A stretch of 64,000 bases of DNA from Rhizophagus clarus (GCA_015698045.1 BLAL01000065.1:248001-312000); one strand, 5' to 3'; counted from the stretch's first letter, positions 37,922 through 49,887 are shown. Numbers and translations: made by a program. The notes: generated by a model from the letters alone, not told the origin.

Positions 37922-40515
37922 ATGTCCATTTCGAGTATAAACGATTTTGAACTTTCGCAATCACCGAAGAATGTTCTATTATTGGGTAAGAATTTTATTT
38001 TCATGTATTTCCAGTAATAATTCTTTTATGTAAGACAATAAAATATTTTATAGCGGTTGGGTCCCTGGGGGATGTCATTCCCTTCGTGAATCTTGGATTT
38101 GGTTTTCATCAACGTGGACACAACGTAATAATTGCCGCGAATTCTCGATTTCGGTCATTTATCGAAGAGAAAAAATTCGCATTCAGAGAAATGAATGTAT
38201 GGATCAAAAATTATCAAATAATAATTTAATCGTTATATTCATTACAGAAACCTATTTTCCTTAATATGCAGTAACTGTATTGTAAATGAATTGTAATTAT
38301 ATAGTAACTACATAGTGTAATGGTAACTGTATAGTGAAATCATAGTAAATATATAGTTACTACATATTAAGAAAATTAAGTTTCTGTAATGTTATCATTC
38401 ATTGTTTTTATTTAATATTGCGTCATCTTGTAGTGGGATATGCAGTATGAATGGGAGAATACTGAATCAGGTGAATTTCTTTTTTAAAAAGATTCTTTTA
38501 ATAATTGATCATATATATTAATCAATATGTAATTATATGTGATTTATAGGAAGGCGGATGGTTAAATTTTCTTCATATTCAATATTAGGGTCACCATTTA
38601 TGTTCAAATTCTTAAAACAAGGCTTTCAAAAATCATATAAGTAAAAAAAGAATTTACTAAGATAGATCGATAACTTGTATTTCTGTACGTATGTTTTACT
38701 AAAATTAGTTTTTTTATTAGTGATGCCGATAATGTTTTGAAAGATGTAGATTTTGTAGTCCTCGGTACTGGAGCAGCATATATGTATCCTGAAGTAAGAA
38801 TTTATTTTTGTTGATTTGTTTGATTATAACTTGCTAAAAAAAAACTTTTTCCATTTATAGTGTCTTGTCCGAGACATTCCCGTTGCTTATATTTGCTTCT
38901 ATCCATGGGCAAGTACAAAAAATTATGCAGGTGTATGTATATTTTGAGCAATCTAATTTAGATTTAATTCTAGTATTTGAGTATAATTTTAATATATATG
39001 CATTTTTTAGGCTGCTTACGGACGTTCATTTGATTCATTACAATGGCTTCCATTTGAACTTAATTTCAAGATATGGAAAACTGTTGTAAGTTAATTATTT
39101 TTACGAAATGGTATATATTTGATTTATTTCATTTAATGATTAGTTATTAATTTATAGGATTATGTTGCCTCATTTTGGTCAGACATTGGTCTTTTACCCG
39201 TAAGAACATTACATTCATTCACTTTTTATTTAATTAAAATGGTAATTAAAATTGTTAACAATTTTAATTATCAAAAAAAATAGATTTATAATAAGAGGCT
39301 TAAAGAACTTGGATTACCGAAGACAGGAAGGCTTCCATGGTTGCCAGGTGGAGCTTTTGAAAAGAATAAAATTCTTGTTGTTCACGCGTTGAATGAAAAT
39401 CTTATCAAAATTCCACAAAATCCGTAAGTTTTAAAATTGTAAATTAATGGATATTTTGAAACAGATTTCTTATAAACAATTTTAATGAATTTAACCGCCT
39501 GCTAGGCTAAATCCACTTGAGGTTCAATTGGATTATCCATATTTAAGTATCGAAGAGGAATTAAAAAATTATGTCCCTCCAGATGATCTAGTAGAATTCT
39601 TGTCGAAAGGAGGGAAGCCTATATATTTTGGATATGGATCAATGCACAGTTTTGGTGACGTAAAATCTCGAGTGAACGTATGGCTGCAAGTAATGAACCT
39701 TCTGCCAGAAAATCAAAGAGCTTTGTTTTCAGGTGTTGGGAGGTAAGCCTTTTTATATTGCTGTGATTGAATCTATTACAAATTATTTACTTTTAAAAAA
39801 ATAGTGTCGAGACTGAAGAGTTGAATGACGCTGTAAAAAGTGGTCGAGTCTTTATTGTAAAACATGTTCCTCATTCTTGGTTATTCCCACAAGTGTCTTG
39901 CGTTGTACATCATGGAGGAGCGGGTACTACACATGCTGTTGTAAGAGCTGGTGTTCCATCCATTGTGGTAAGCGTAATTTGTAATTTAGAAATTTTTTTG
40001 TTGTCCGTCCAATAACAATCTTAATTTATTTTTTTGGTTTATGATAGATCCCACACTTTGCAGATCAACCTTGGTGGGCATCAATTTTATATCATCTTGG
40101 AATTGCGCCTAATACAGGGATACAAGCAAGCGCGGTCACGGCAAATAAAATTGCTACAGCATTATTAGTTGTATTATCAAGTAAAGAAATCCAAGAAAAA
40201 GCTGATGAGATTGGATCGAAAATAAAGAAAGAACAAAAGCGTTCACCAGTTTTAAATATTGTAGCTTATATAGAAGAATACTGGGAGAAGAATTGGGACA
40301 TACTTACATTGGATGATGAACAGCAAATAATAGAAGAAAAAGAACATGGACATCCCATTAATGAAAATCATCTTGATAATGGGATTAAGAATGTGTCAGT
40401 TGATAATGGGATTAAGAATGTGTCAGATGTTAATGGGAATGGTCTTACGACACATGACGTTTTATCTGCGGAACTTTGTAATGGGAATGGTTTGGATGGA
40501 GATGATAATATATAA
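37922..40515 (+). CDS. Family-1 glycosyltransferase, sterol-glucosyltransferase-like, 12 exons
   Basis: Predicted exons: 37922-37985, 38054-38196, 38434-38470, 38550-38640, 38721-38793, 38861-38932, 39011-39085, 39158-39199, 39284-39423, 39506-39742, 39805-39967, 40048-40515. All junctions are GT-AG and keep frame; the product is 534 residues. An N-terminal Rossmann-type start (AVGSLGDVIPFVNLG, residues 22-36, then RGHNVIIAA) and the C-terminal sugar-nucleotide signature (HHGGAGTTHAVVRAG from about residue 360, then HFADQPWWA at 382-390) place it in GT1, closest in pattern to UDP-glucose:sterol glucosyltransferases. It would transfer a hexose from a UDP-sugar to a sterol or other lipophilic acceptor; the substrate is inferred. 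Unlike fungal Atg26 it lacks GRAM/PH domains, and I see no signal peptide. Residues after about 467 form an acidic tail with the repeat NGIKNVS (twice). Intron 2 is enlarged by a MITE. It is the only intact gene in the window. Confidence 0.93.
38245..38386 (+). mobile_element. MITE, family B (copy 2), inside intron 2
   Basis: 142 bp, the same length and orientation as the copy at 17,413. It is bounded by TA: CAGAAACCTATTTTCCTTAA at the left, inverse CAGAAACTTAATTTTCTTAA at the right. The host intron (38,197-38,433) is 237 bp; without the element and one TA it would be 93 bp, in line with its neighbours. It does not touch donor, acceptor or the last 45 nt of the intron. Confidence 0.88.
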
Positions 40516-40676
40516 GAAATTAATTTAGATTCATTGTAATTTATTATTTATTCATTCATCTAGCATGAAATAATAATCATAGAAATTCATAGAATTTGAT
40601 TTATTCAATTAATAATTTAGTATTGTATTGTATGTTGTTTATAAATATTAATTAATATTGTAAAATCGGGTTATAA

Positions 40677-40682
40677 AATAAA
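40677..40682 (+). promoter_or_regulatory. Candidate polyadenylation signal
   Basis: AATAAA lies 162 bp after the stop codon of the glycosyltransferase gene, followed by T-rich sequence. It is supported by position only. Confidence 0.4.
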
Positions 40683-40699
40683 GTATTTATTTATTATAT

Positions 40700-41180
40700 T
40701 TTATTATATATATATATAAATAATCTTATGTTTTACAAAATTTAATTTAATTTTCATGATAATTAATTTGTAAATATATTTATAAAAAAAATGAGAATTT
40801 TAAAATTAATTTTTTAATTGTATTATGAATTAAAAAATAATTAATCAATATTAAATTATTAGATTAAATATACATACTTCAAAAATATTTTATCATATAA
40901 TAAATATAAAAGAAATCTGTAGATAGTTCTATAACTTTAGCAGTAAATAATTTTTATTGAAAAAAGAATAATAATTTTTGCCTGATTTACTACTACTTAA
41001 TGCTAGTAGTATGTAAGTAAATTCAATAATTTTATTTTACCTTTTTTTTTTTTTGAAAAATTGTGTAATTTTATTCAATGAAGAAAGTAAAACTATATTA
41101 TATTTACAGCCTGCCTATTTATTCTAGATAAAAATTATCCATTAAAAGAATAAAAGATACATTATAATTCAATATTATTA
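40700..41180. other. AT-rich spacer
   Basis: No feature seen. An abrupt rise in G+C near 41,185 marks the edge of the LINE fossil. Confidence 0.5.
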
Positions 41181-41184
41181 TCTC

Positions 41185-43510
41185 TCGTCATCAAGGCAAC
41201 AAAAGTTCTTTTGGAGTTACCTATTTCATTTCTCTCAGCAACGTCGAGGCATGAAGGCATACTAGAGCTCGATACAATTATGCGTTAACCAGGTACTAGA
41301 GCTAAGTCGTATCCTCAACGACCCAATATCGCTTGCACATACTACCTACGTTAAAATAAGCGCACGAGAAGATGCGTGCTTGACGAATATTTTCTTGTAT
41401 ACTGTATAGATATTTGATTATCGTACGACTTTGTACCAGTGTCATTAAGACCAAATGTGATGAGAAACAACGAACGTTAGATCTTTACATAACCTTTTGT
41501 TAGTAGCCCAACATCGACTGTGACCTGACATATCCTATTTTTTGAAATGAAAGCCAACGACATTCGAAAAAATGGCTAACCATAACCATACCCTTTTCTG
41601 TTTAGTCAACGCCAAAGCTATGGACATTACACTCAAACTCGACATTCCTGATACGAAAGATCGGTCAATACAGCTTCTTTAAAGACCACAGTTGATAAAA
41701 AATACCTAACCCACCTTGATTCCCACTTTTCTTCGTTGATCAGCTTTCATTGAATGGACATAATATAATAGCATGGATCACAGTCAAACGCTTATTTGAC
41801 GTAAAAGCAAGAGGTCGTACACCATAATGGTTCAATAAATTCTCCCATCTTTGGAACCTAGAAATACAGAAATCAGGCATCTAACATCAGACAAGATCTC
41901 TTAATTAATCACACGACACAACCCCATCAAGGGTCGATAGACGTGCAAAACCCTCGAGATAAGGATTCTCAACAAATAATCTAAGGTCAAATCTCAGAAT
42001 GGATAATACGAAGCGGCCAACATCCGAAATCGACATATCTCTATATGATTACATAAATGTCACATCTCTGATAATAATGTGTTAAAGAAACAATTACTAC
42101 ATTATAACAGGAATTCTTATGCACAGGACTGGATTGACTACTTTATCTTCGCTCTCAGCATAGTTCCAGCGTTTAAATCATAACTTGAACGCAATCTATA
42201 TAGATGATCGGGCACAGATCCATAATTAATGGTCGCCATTGAATCAGTAGATGAATATGAACTGAATAACATACGGGCTAGATTAAAGAATCAAAGCACA
42301 GTTGTTTCTTTCACTGATGGTTCACACTCAAGATTATCTGCCCATACAGAATTGAGGAACTCAATACATTGGATGAGCAAGGCAGTACTACACAAATGAG
42401 AGTAGCTTTGCACAAAATACGAATATATAATTCAGTGCTAGACTTTCTTGTTGGCCTTCATCAACACGAGCCGAACTCGTGACACTTTTCTTGCTCTTTT
42501 AACCGCACCCACAAAAGCTACAGTAATCGCTAACATGAAACATGCATAAAACGTTTCTAGAAGATACAACAACGTATTGTTACTATACTATTGAAGGAGA
42601 AAGAGATTGATTTGATATTAAAGAAAATTAAAGCTTACTCCAGAATATCAGAGAATGAAATTGTAGATAGATTAGCAAAAGATGGACAAAACAATTCTTT
42701 TCGTACCTAGTTATTTATAATAGTAATTTTTTTTAGAAGTTTTTTTTCCTCATTTCAATGATATTCCTATAGAAAAACAAACACGCAAGTTCATACTCAC
42801 CATTCTTAATATATACAACGTCTCTGAATGGTCTTTATAGACATAACATAGATGATTCGCTATCGTCGATAACTCCGATATATTGGGACGTTAGTTGTGT
42901 CGCACTCAAGAACTGTAAAGGCTTCCGATGGAGATCAATAAAACCTACGGAAATGGACTTTCTTCGCTAAACTCCTAATGAAAACGCTAGCTATGGTTAA
43001 AATTTTAAAGACTAGGAAGCCCACATTATACAGAAAGCTCACATTATACAGAAAGTTTACTTTGCTTACAACCGGACGTTATTGAACTCCCATCGTACGC
43101 TGCAAAATGGATAGACATGCACTAAAACTAACGTTGTTCCCTAAAGTCTCACATCGTGACGTTAAATATATCCTAGGGAAAATCATAGGGGACACGACGA
43201 ATTACACGCATTTCATCATATGAACCTTAGAGATGAAATTTGACTTGGATATAACCAATTTATACATTCTTTCCGTTACCTGATATGGTGAAATCTTGAT
43301 AAGATCGCCCGCAGCAGCAGGCTATCAATCTCGCAATCTAATAGCTTATTGGCTCGCACCTTACGAGAGCAATTCACGAGATACACGAAGATTACAGCGC
43401 TCTATCGACGCAGTTTCCATCTGCTTTAGACATGTTACTAATTATGTACAACATAATCCTCCGCGATAATGAATTTTTAAAACCTGAAAACTCCTTCAAC
43501 AAGCTTGCTG
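41185..43510 (+). mobile_element. Decayed LINE fragment with RNase H region
   Basis: The block is clearly richer in G+C than its surroundings. Plus-strand peptides include SFTDGSHSRLSAHTELRN near 42,310 (the FTDGS motif with the first RNase H aspartate) and NEIVDRLAKDG near 42,655 (the closing D.LAK motif of LINE RNase H). Downstream traces (KIFILTILNI-like, FAKLLMKTLAMVKILKTRKP near 42,965) resemble the tail that follows RNase H in Rhizophagus LINEs as I remember them. Upstream, KARGRTPxWFNKFSHLWNL near 41,810 fits the linker. Many stops and frame changes; I saw no catalytic reverse transcriptase motif, so the copy is probably 5'-truncated or eroded. No target duplication was found. It is not the same family as the ORF1-only copies by any visible sequence. 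Confidence 0.65.
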
Positions 43511-43589
43511 TTGCAATATAATGGTTTTATCTTATTTTGTAACTTATTTTGTTTTTGGGATTCTAGCTCTGCAAAAGTCATTATATTTA

Positions 43590-43980
43590 AAATGGAAAGT
43601 AGAGATTTTACAGAATTCAATGATTCTTGAAAATAAAAGCCTTGGTGCTGATTTCAACTGTAAGGAGGAAGCACACATGAGTTTCAGCAAAGATGGAAGA
43701 TACAAGTATTAGAATATCATAAATTAGAATGTGAATGAGAGTTTAAAAAGGATGAGGTAGAGAGAAAATATCCTCATGATGAATTCATGCAAGGATATTT
43801 ACATAAAGATATAGAGAATTCTTATACTGAAAGAGAAATTGAGACAGCTAAAAAACAGGTAGAAATTAAAAGCTATATACTTTGCAATGGAATGCTTTAT
43901 GAGCAAAAAAAGACATAGTTAAATAAAATATATAGCAGATTGGTCTCTTGGTGAGATGCAAGGATGCCTAGGAATTTTAT
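43590..43980 (+). pseudogene. Unrecognised coding remnant, charged/coiled-coil type
   Basis: One frame reads RWKIQVLEYHKLECE, stop, EFKKDEVERKYPHDEFMQG, YLHKDIENSYTEREIETAKK, QVEIKSYILCNGMLYEQKK, stop, LNKIYSRLVSW. The amino-acid use is protein-like and charged, unlike random AT-rich translation. Stops sit where CGA (Arg) or CAG (Gln) would be plausible. I do not recognise a family. A 63-codon frame in another phase (43,521-43,712) overlaps and is less convincing. Confidence 0.42.
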
Positions 43981-44379
43981 TTAGAGAAAGCAACATTTTT
44001 ATCTAGTCCACTACCATAAGCTAGACTAGTGAACAGTACATATATACAAGCAGATAAGATAAATTATAGCATTAATATAAATATTATAGATTTTTTTCTG
44101 GTATAATAAATATTCAGTTATTTTTTTTTTCAAATACACAGATTTGAAAAAAAAAGGTATATATCATTGAAGAGTTCAAAGAGTCCATTATGGTGTTAAA
44201 ATATGATGTAATTAAAATACATTAAAATCTCAAAAGAATTGCCAAAAAATCTATTATTTATATGATACTATGATACCTAAAGAATTTGAAAAATTAGAGA
44301 TCTAATACAGATTATATACATCAAAAAAGAAGATTTGCAAAGTAGAATACATAAAGAAAAAATTCTGCAAAAATAAGTT

Positions 44380-44555
44380 GAGAAATCTGATCTGAATAGT
44401 TTACTAAGATTAAGATCAAAAATAATAAACTTAAAAATAAAAATGCTGAGATATTTAATCTTAGAAGAAAGTTTGTTAAGCTTAAAATTGAGAAAGTTAA
44501 ACTTAAGATCAGAATTGCTGAACTTCTAAAACAAGCTATAAAAAAAGAGTAAGAA
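44380..44555 (+). pseudogene. Leu/Lys/Ile-rich coiled-coil remnant
   Basis: Translation gives KLKIEKVKLKIRIAELLKQA followed by IKKE and a stop, preceded by similar heptad-like segments. A continuation of the same composition reappears at 45,460-45,590, after the two inserted elements. It may be the tail of the remnant at 43.6 kb. No function can be assigned. Confidence 0.3.
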
Positions 44556-44579
44556 ATATAATATTGGAAATATTGGACA

Positions 44580-44934
44580 TCTTCACAAATTGCATGATTA
44601 GGATTAGATTAGGATTAAGATTAGGATTAGCTTGAAATTAAGATTAATGTTTAATCTTACTTCATAAAATTAATTATGATTGAATTTATTAAGTATTAAA
44701 TTGGCCAGAATTTAATTTTTCATTATAAATTTGACTAAAATTAAAATATTACATTAGAAAAATTTATGATAATTAATTTTCATTTCTAATTTTACTCAGT
44801 GAGCAAGATTAAAATTACATATAAAATTTCAATCATGATTAGCTTAAGATTAATAATAATCTCAAGCATATTTTTTGTGAAACCAGATTAACCTTTAATC
44901 TCAATCTTAATTTCAATTATACAATTTGTGAAGA
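44580..44934. mobile_element. MITE, family D, with GATTAG runs
   Basis: Ends are TCTTCACAAATTGCATGATT at the left and TCTTCACAAATTGTATAATT at the right in reverse complement; the inverted relation continues through GATTAAGATT-rich sequence to the centre. Its right terminus served as the target for the neighbouring element. Confidence 0.75.
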
Positions 44935-44935
44935 C

Positions 44936-45447
44936 TAGGGAATTTAATTGTCTCCAAAAACTTTGATCGATTAATTGATTATTTTATAGAGAGTATGATC
45001 GATCAAACTCGATCAATCATGTTTGATCGACCAATTTAATCGATCAAATAGTAATCGCCATATTAAATTTTAAATTAAGTAAATTAAGTTTGATAATCGA
45101 TATTTATATTATGAAAAATTTATTATGAAAGTTTATCATTTGTTATTTTATTATGTATTTTCAAGCTAAATTATTCTTAGTTTATTCAAATGGAAAAAAA
45201 ATAATTCGCTTACAGCTTCCGGCAAAAAGTTTTTAATATTAATAATATTATAAAAATCTGCCTGTACAGTATACTAAAATTAGAATTTTTTAATCAATTA
45301 AATAGAAGTTATCATATGGTTATTGATTGATTGTATTGATTGATTATATATTTGATCGATCATAATTAATCGGATTCTAAATTTTGTGATCGATTAATTG
45401 ATTGATCGATCAATAATCGATCATAATCAATATAATTAAATTCCCTA
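44936..45447. mobile_element. hAT-type non-autonomous element with 8-bp target duplication
   Basis: GTGAAGAC occurs at 44,928-44,935 and again at 45,448-45,455. The ends are exact inverses: TAGGGAATTTAATT ... AATTAAATTCCCTA. The 512-bp interior is packed with TTGATCGATCAA-like palindromes near both ends. Terminal TAGGG and an 8-bp duplication are the hAT signature. No transposase is present. Confidence 0.9.
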
Positions 45448-45598
45448 GTGAAGACACCCATTAAACTAAAAATTAGAATTAAAGAATTGAAAAAAACAAG
45501 GTAAATTTTTCAGTTAAGAATATTAGATGTAATGTTAAAATTGCTAAAATTAAAGCTAAAGTAGTGAAATTAAAAGATAATAATAAAGAAAACAAATA

Positions 45599-45795
45599 CA
45601 GTTATACCTTCATAAGTGCACCTTCTTGAGACCATAATAAAAAAATAGCAGGATGTGCACTTAGAGAGGAAGTGCAATTATAGAGGGTAAAATATTAAGA
45701 GCTCTTATAAGTTGGGACTAAAGCTTACCATGCACTTAGAGAGAATTTACATATTGCATGTACTTATAGAGGGTGCATTTATGGAGGTGTGACTG
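45599..45795. mobile_element. Mariner-type MITE, 197 bp
   Basis: Flanked by TA on both sides. The left end is CAGTTATACCTTCATAAGTG and the right end in reverse complement is CAGTCACACCTCCATAAATG. The CAGTYAYACCT terminus is shared with the larger element at 25,847. Non-coding. Confidence 0.85.
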
Positions 45796-46224
45796 TAGCT
45801 AATAAATATTTTTTTTAAAAAGGTTATTAATATATATAGTTTTTTTTTTATAAAGGCTTTATTATAAATTAGTTTAATAATGCCAGATAAAGTACTTTTC
45901 AGTTACCTGTAAATTATTAGAAATCATTAAAGGATAAAAAAACAGATATTTTCTTGAATAATATTGATAAGAAAAGGATTAGTAATAAGATAAAACAGAA
46001 GAAATAAGCAATAATTAAATCAATTATATTAAAATTAATCTTAATTAATCAAATCAAGTAACTTAACTAAAGATAATATTTTAATTAATTATATAATATT
46101 TAAATAAAAATAAATCAATATACTATCTAATAATATATTAATTATATTTTAATAAAAATCAGTTAATTAAATTGAAACATTATTACTAAATTATAATAAT
46201 ATATAATAATAATCAATAAATAAT

Positions 46225-48129
46225 CATATTTATGATACAACTCTTTTCCACTTCTTATAGTTTACAACTCTTTAAAAAATATTTTTTCATTTTTTGTAAA
46301 AATTGTATATAGTGAAATAAATATTTTTTAACTTTTTATTATTAAAATGTCTTTAACAATATATAAAATAATCGCTAACTTTATTAAATAAACTCTTTGG
46401 AAAGAGTTTTATAAAATATTTAAAAGTATTCTTTCTTCCAATCACTGAATCCTCTCACACTCATCATTATTTACCAAGAACATGAGTAAAGACAAGTATC
46501 AGAAACAAATGGTAGGGCTTTACAAACTTGACCTACAAGGGAAAGAATATTTAGACATGTTAGCTTCTTGTAAAGGATATAGCAAAAATCTACTTTAGAA
46601 TATTTCATGCTGACTTTAAAGATGCTGCAGTTAGAGACAATTGTTAGCCAGTTCTGGAATGTTACAATAAATGGAGGTAATATATGACTTACTATATCAA
46701 GATGAACGTTTATCAGATTATTTTATAAATTTGAAATTTCTAAAAATGATGGATACCAATCAAATTTAGAGTTTTTATTTTTGAACACCAATCAAAATGA
46801 GAAAGGAATGATATGAAGAAAAGATAAATAGAAGATTAATTTTGTGAAATAACCAGTATTAAGTACTACTGTTATTATACCTTAAGTACTTGATCTAATA
46901 ACCCCTCAACCTTTTACTATGCCAATCTTTCTTCTAGTTCTACCTTAAAACTTAGCGCAATATCCTTTATGTTTAGCATGAAAGATAAGAAGGTTAAATC
47001 TGCTACACTTGGTGAAGATGCTACTCACATTATCATAGATTATCGTTCTAATTCAAGTTTAGGTCAATACATTTATGATATCCTAGTGTATAATATTCTA
47101 GTCAAATGGGACAATGTCAAACCTTTAGAGCATTTTAAAGCATGGTGCAATATAATCTCAGTTTCAGACAAGAAACAGAAGAAGTATAAAACCATAAGAT
47201 ATAAGTTAGAAATTATATATGCCTTTTTACTTGAGAAAAGAATTGTTTATGAATTGCTCCTTTAGATCTTATCACAGTTAAATAGTTTTTGGCATTTTGG
47301 TCTCTTCAAGAATATAAAGAATAAGAAAAATTCTAAGCTGTCATCATAAACCTACTAAATGACATGATGGTAGTAGTCTTATTCCTAAAGTTATATTTTA
47401 CAAATTTTATAACATTTCTATGTATTAAGTCTTTTAAGGAAATCAAAAATCCAGATGATTAATGCAAAATAATCGCTTACTTTAAATTGTGAGATAATCT
47501 TTAATTGGTCATTAGCAAAAAATTATTTTAAAGTGAAGCCAAATTAAGTTAGTATCATCACAATATTTTATCTTTTATTAATGCTCATAAGAGTTATCAG
47601 AAAGTAGAAGTTAAAGGATCAGGTAAAGATCATTAACAAAAAATCTTTCTCTTTTACTTTCAAGAGATACAACAATCATGGATTCTCTAGCATAGTAACT
47701 ACTAGTTCCAATTATATTCCTATAAGGAGTTTGCTGAAGGATTCAAGTAAATCATCTACTAAACATGAACTGGATGAGAAGACCAATTCCTTAAAGACTA
47801 AGAAATCTAAGAGCACAGGCACTTCTTTTTCAAAGAAACTTTTAAAGAAATAGTTGTATAAAGAAATTATAGAAATAAAGAAAGTTTTGGTAAAGTTTAT
47901 TCAAAAGCAGCCTTAAAGTTAAAAATAATTAGTAGGACCTTACCTTATTTTTATTTTTGTTTTTCTTTTCTTTTTATTCTTTTAATTTATATTAATTTGT
48001 TAGGTAATTGTATAGACTAGCCTTCAGGTTAGAAATATGTTTATCTGAACGGTAGGTATTTTGTACCCTACCTAATTCTATAATAAAGTTATACAATTTA
48101 CATTACCTTTAATATAAAAAAAAAAAAAA
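46225..48129 (+). mobile_element. ORF1-only LINE-like element, near full length, 22-bp target duplication
   Basis: The 22 bases at 46,203-46,224 recur exactly at 48,130-48,151, just after the A-tail. A start at about 46,482 gives MSKDKYQKQMVGLYKLDLQ; later segments include ATHIIIDYRSNSSLGQYIYD and KPLEHFKAWCNIISVSDKKQ (98-codon open block at 46,969-47,265). The C-terminus LLKDSSKSST...KSTGTSFSKK near 47,750 matches the copy at 18.4 kb. The 3' untranslated region has AATAAAGTTA and then poly(A). No reverse transcriptase is encoded; the 1.9-kb size agrees with the 6.1-kb copy. The frame carries several breaks, so it is not active as it stands. Confidence 0.82.
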
Positions 48130-48159
48130 ATAATAATAATCAATAAATAATAAAAGTAC

Positions 48160-48349
48160 AAATTACATTTTTTACATTATTTATAATAATTAAATAATAA
48201 AATTGAAATAATAGATAAATTATTTAAGTAATTATTTAATTTTATTTGATTGAGTACAATTATTTGATATTATAATCAAATATTTTTTAGTTAATTTTAA
48301 TTAACCTTATTTAAAAATTTATAGCTAATTAATTGAATAATAGTTTTTA

Positions 48350-48388
<39 letters not shown>

Positions 48389-48550
48389 AAGAAGAATAGT
48401 TTTTAATATCAAGTTAATTCTTTAAAAATACTGTATATATAAAAAAAAGAAAATTCAATATAAGTTAACTATACCTTTTAATTTATTACTTGACATAGAA
48501 ATAAATAATAAAATTAAAAGTAATATAAAAACTGTTTTTTTTAAAGATAA
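48160..48550. other. AT-rich DNA with a 30-nt T-run
   Basis: A T homopolymer of about 30 nt at 48,352-48,382. Nothing else supportable. Confidence 0.5.
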
Positions 48551-48559
48551 AAGATTGAT

Positions 48560-48960
48560 TATATTTCTTACTTGCAAATCACTTAGTCATTTTTCTAGCA
48601 AAAGGTCGCTAAAGAAAAGTTTAGACTTTTGGTTTCTTGGGCTCTTTTCAAGTAACGTTTTCTTTTTTATAAGATTTAACTGCAACTTTAAAATTCATCC
48701 AGTTCGAAAATATCAAGTTTTGGCAGAACTACTGGCTTGGTATGAACTTCACCAAGAAAATAGTTTATAACTGTAAACTCTAAGTTCATTTCGTATTTTT
48801 TAAAAACTTTAATAAAGTTAATATTTAGATTACTTGATTTTAAATATCCTAGAAGAGGGAGGTTTCTCATTAGTGCTATTTGTTTTGAAAGCATTAAGAT
48901 AGATAAAGTGAAGTCATTAATTAAAGTTTTGTTTATAATCAGGAGTGATACTTATTTTTC
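48560..48960 (-). pseudogene. Unrecognised minus-strand coding remnant
   Basis: A 68-codon open block (48,894-48,688) reads MLSKQIALMRNLPLLGYLKS then SNLNINFIKVFKKYEMNLEF and ends FELDEF; after one stop the same frame continues KLQLNLIKKKTLLEKSPRNQ. Composition is protein-like. I do not recognise a family. Opposite-strand frames here are shadows. Confidence 0.35.
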
Positions 48961-49143
48961 TTGCTTAGAAATCATTTAGAAGGATATAGAAGTAGTGGCT
49001 ATAATACCTTACCTTTTTTCCAGTTTTCCTTTTAGGTTTCTGGGAGTATTAATAACTTTTCTTTAGTTTTTATTTCTTACTTGTTAATATTTTAGCCTTT
49101 AGTCTCTTTTTTTTTGTTTTAGTTTTAAGAGGCTGGGAGTATA

Positions 49144-49319
49144 GATATCATTTAAATTTAAAATAATTTGGAATTATAACAGCCCAAATGTATAAATTCA
49201 AATTAATTTACAAATTACATATATAAATTTTGCAATTTATACATTTGGGATTTGGAAATTATGACTGTTAAAATATACGAATTAATTTGAAATTTACTTA
49301 AAATAATTTGGATGGCATT
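49144..49319 (-). mobile_element. MITE, family E (copy 2), 176 bp
   Basis: It lies between TATA repeats (49,140-49,143; 49,320-49,323). Read in reverse complement it follows the 26.6-kb copy block by block (ATCCAAATTATTTTAAGTAA, AATTAATTCGTATATTTTAA). No coding capacity. Confidence 0.85.
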
Positions 49320-49887
49320 TATAGCTGGAAGTATTGGAATATTGATCAGTATTTTGGTAGTTTGGTGTAACTTTCTTTTTTAGGGTTTTATTTGTTGATT
49401 TAATTAAGGGGAGGAATTTGGTTAAATAATTTGTTTTAAATTTTACTAACATATATTGATTCCTCATTGGACTGATTAAAATTACATGAGAGATATGGTA
49501 TTATTATTTTTAATTTTACTCTTAATGTATCTATGTTAGTCAAAGGTTTAATATTAGTTGGTTTTGGCTTCTTCCAAGTTTAGCCTTAGTAGAACCCTGA
49601 ATAATACTAATATAACTCATATACAGGTTTGCGTAGAGTTTATATGAAGTTACTTTTTAAACTCACAAATTGAGTTTACGTAGATCGGTTAATTTGGGAG
49701 TAATTCACATATTATGTTTATGTAAAGTTTATAATAGATATATGTGGATTTATTTTTAAAAAATACTAATTTTGATAAATGTAAATTACTCAGTATTTAC
49801 CAAAATTTATTTTATTTTATTTATTTTTTCACTTTTTTTTAGTATTTTAGACCAAATTTATTTATTTTTATTATTTTTTTTCAGTTA

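Noticed and set aside
44595-44640. Interstitial telomere-like GATTAG/TTAGG run
   Set aside because: The run is short, imperfect and mirrored at the other end of a MITE, so it belongs to that element's inverted repeat.
46969-47265. Independent 98-codon gene
   Set aside because: It lies within a LINE-like insertion bounded by a 22-bp duplication and is part of its ORF1.
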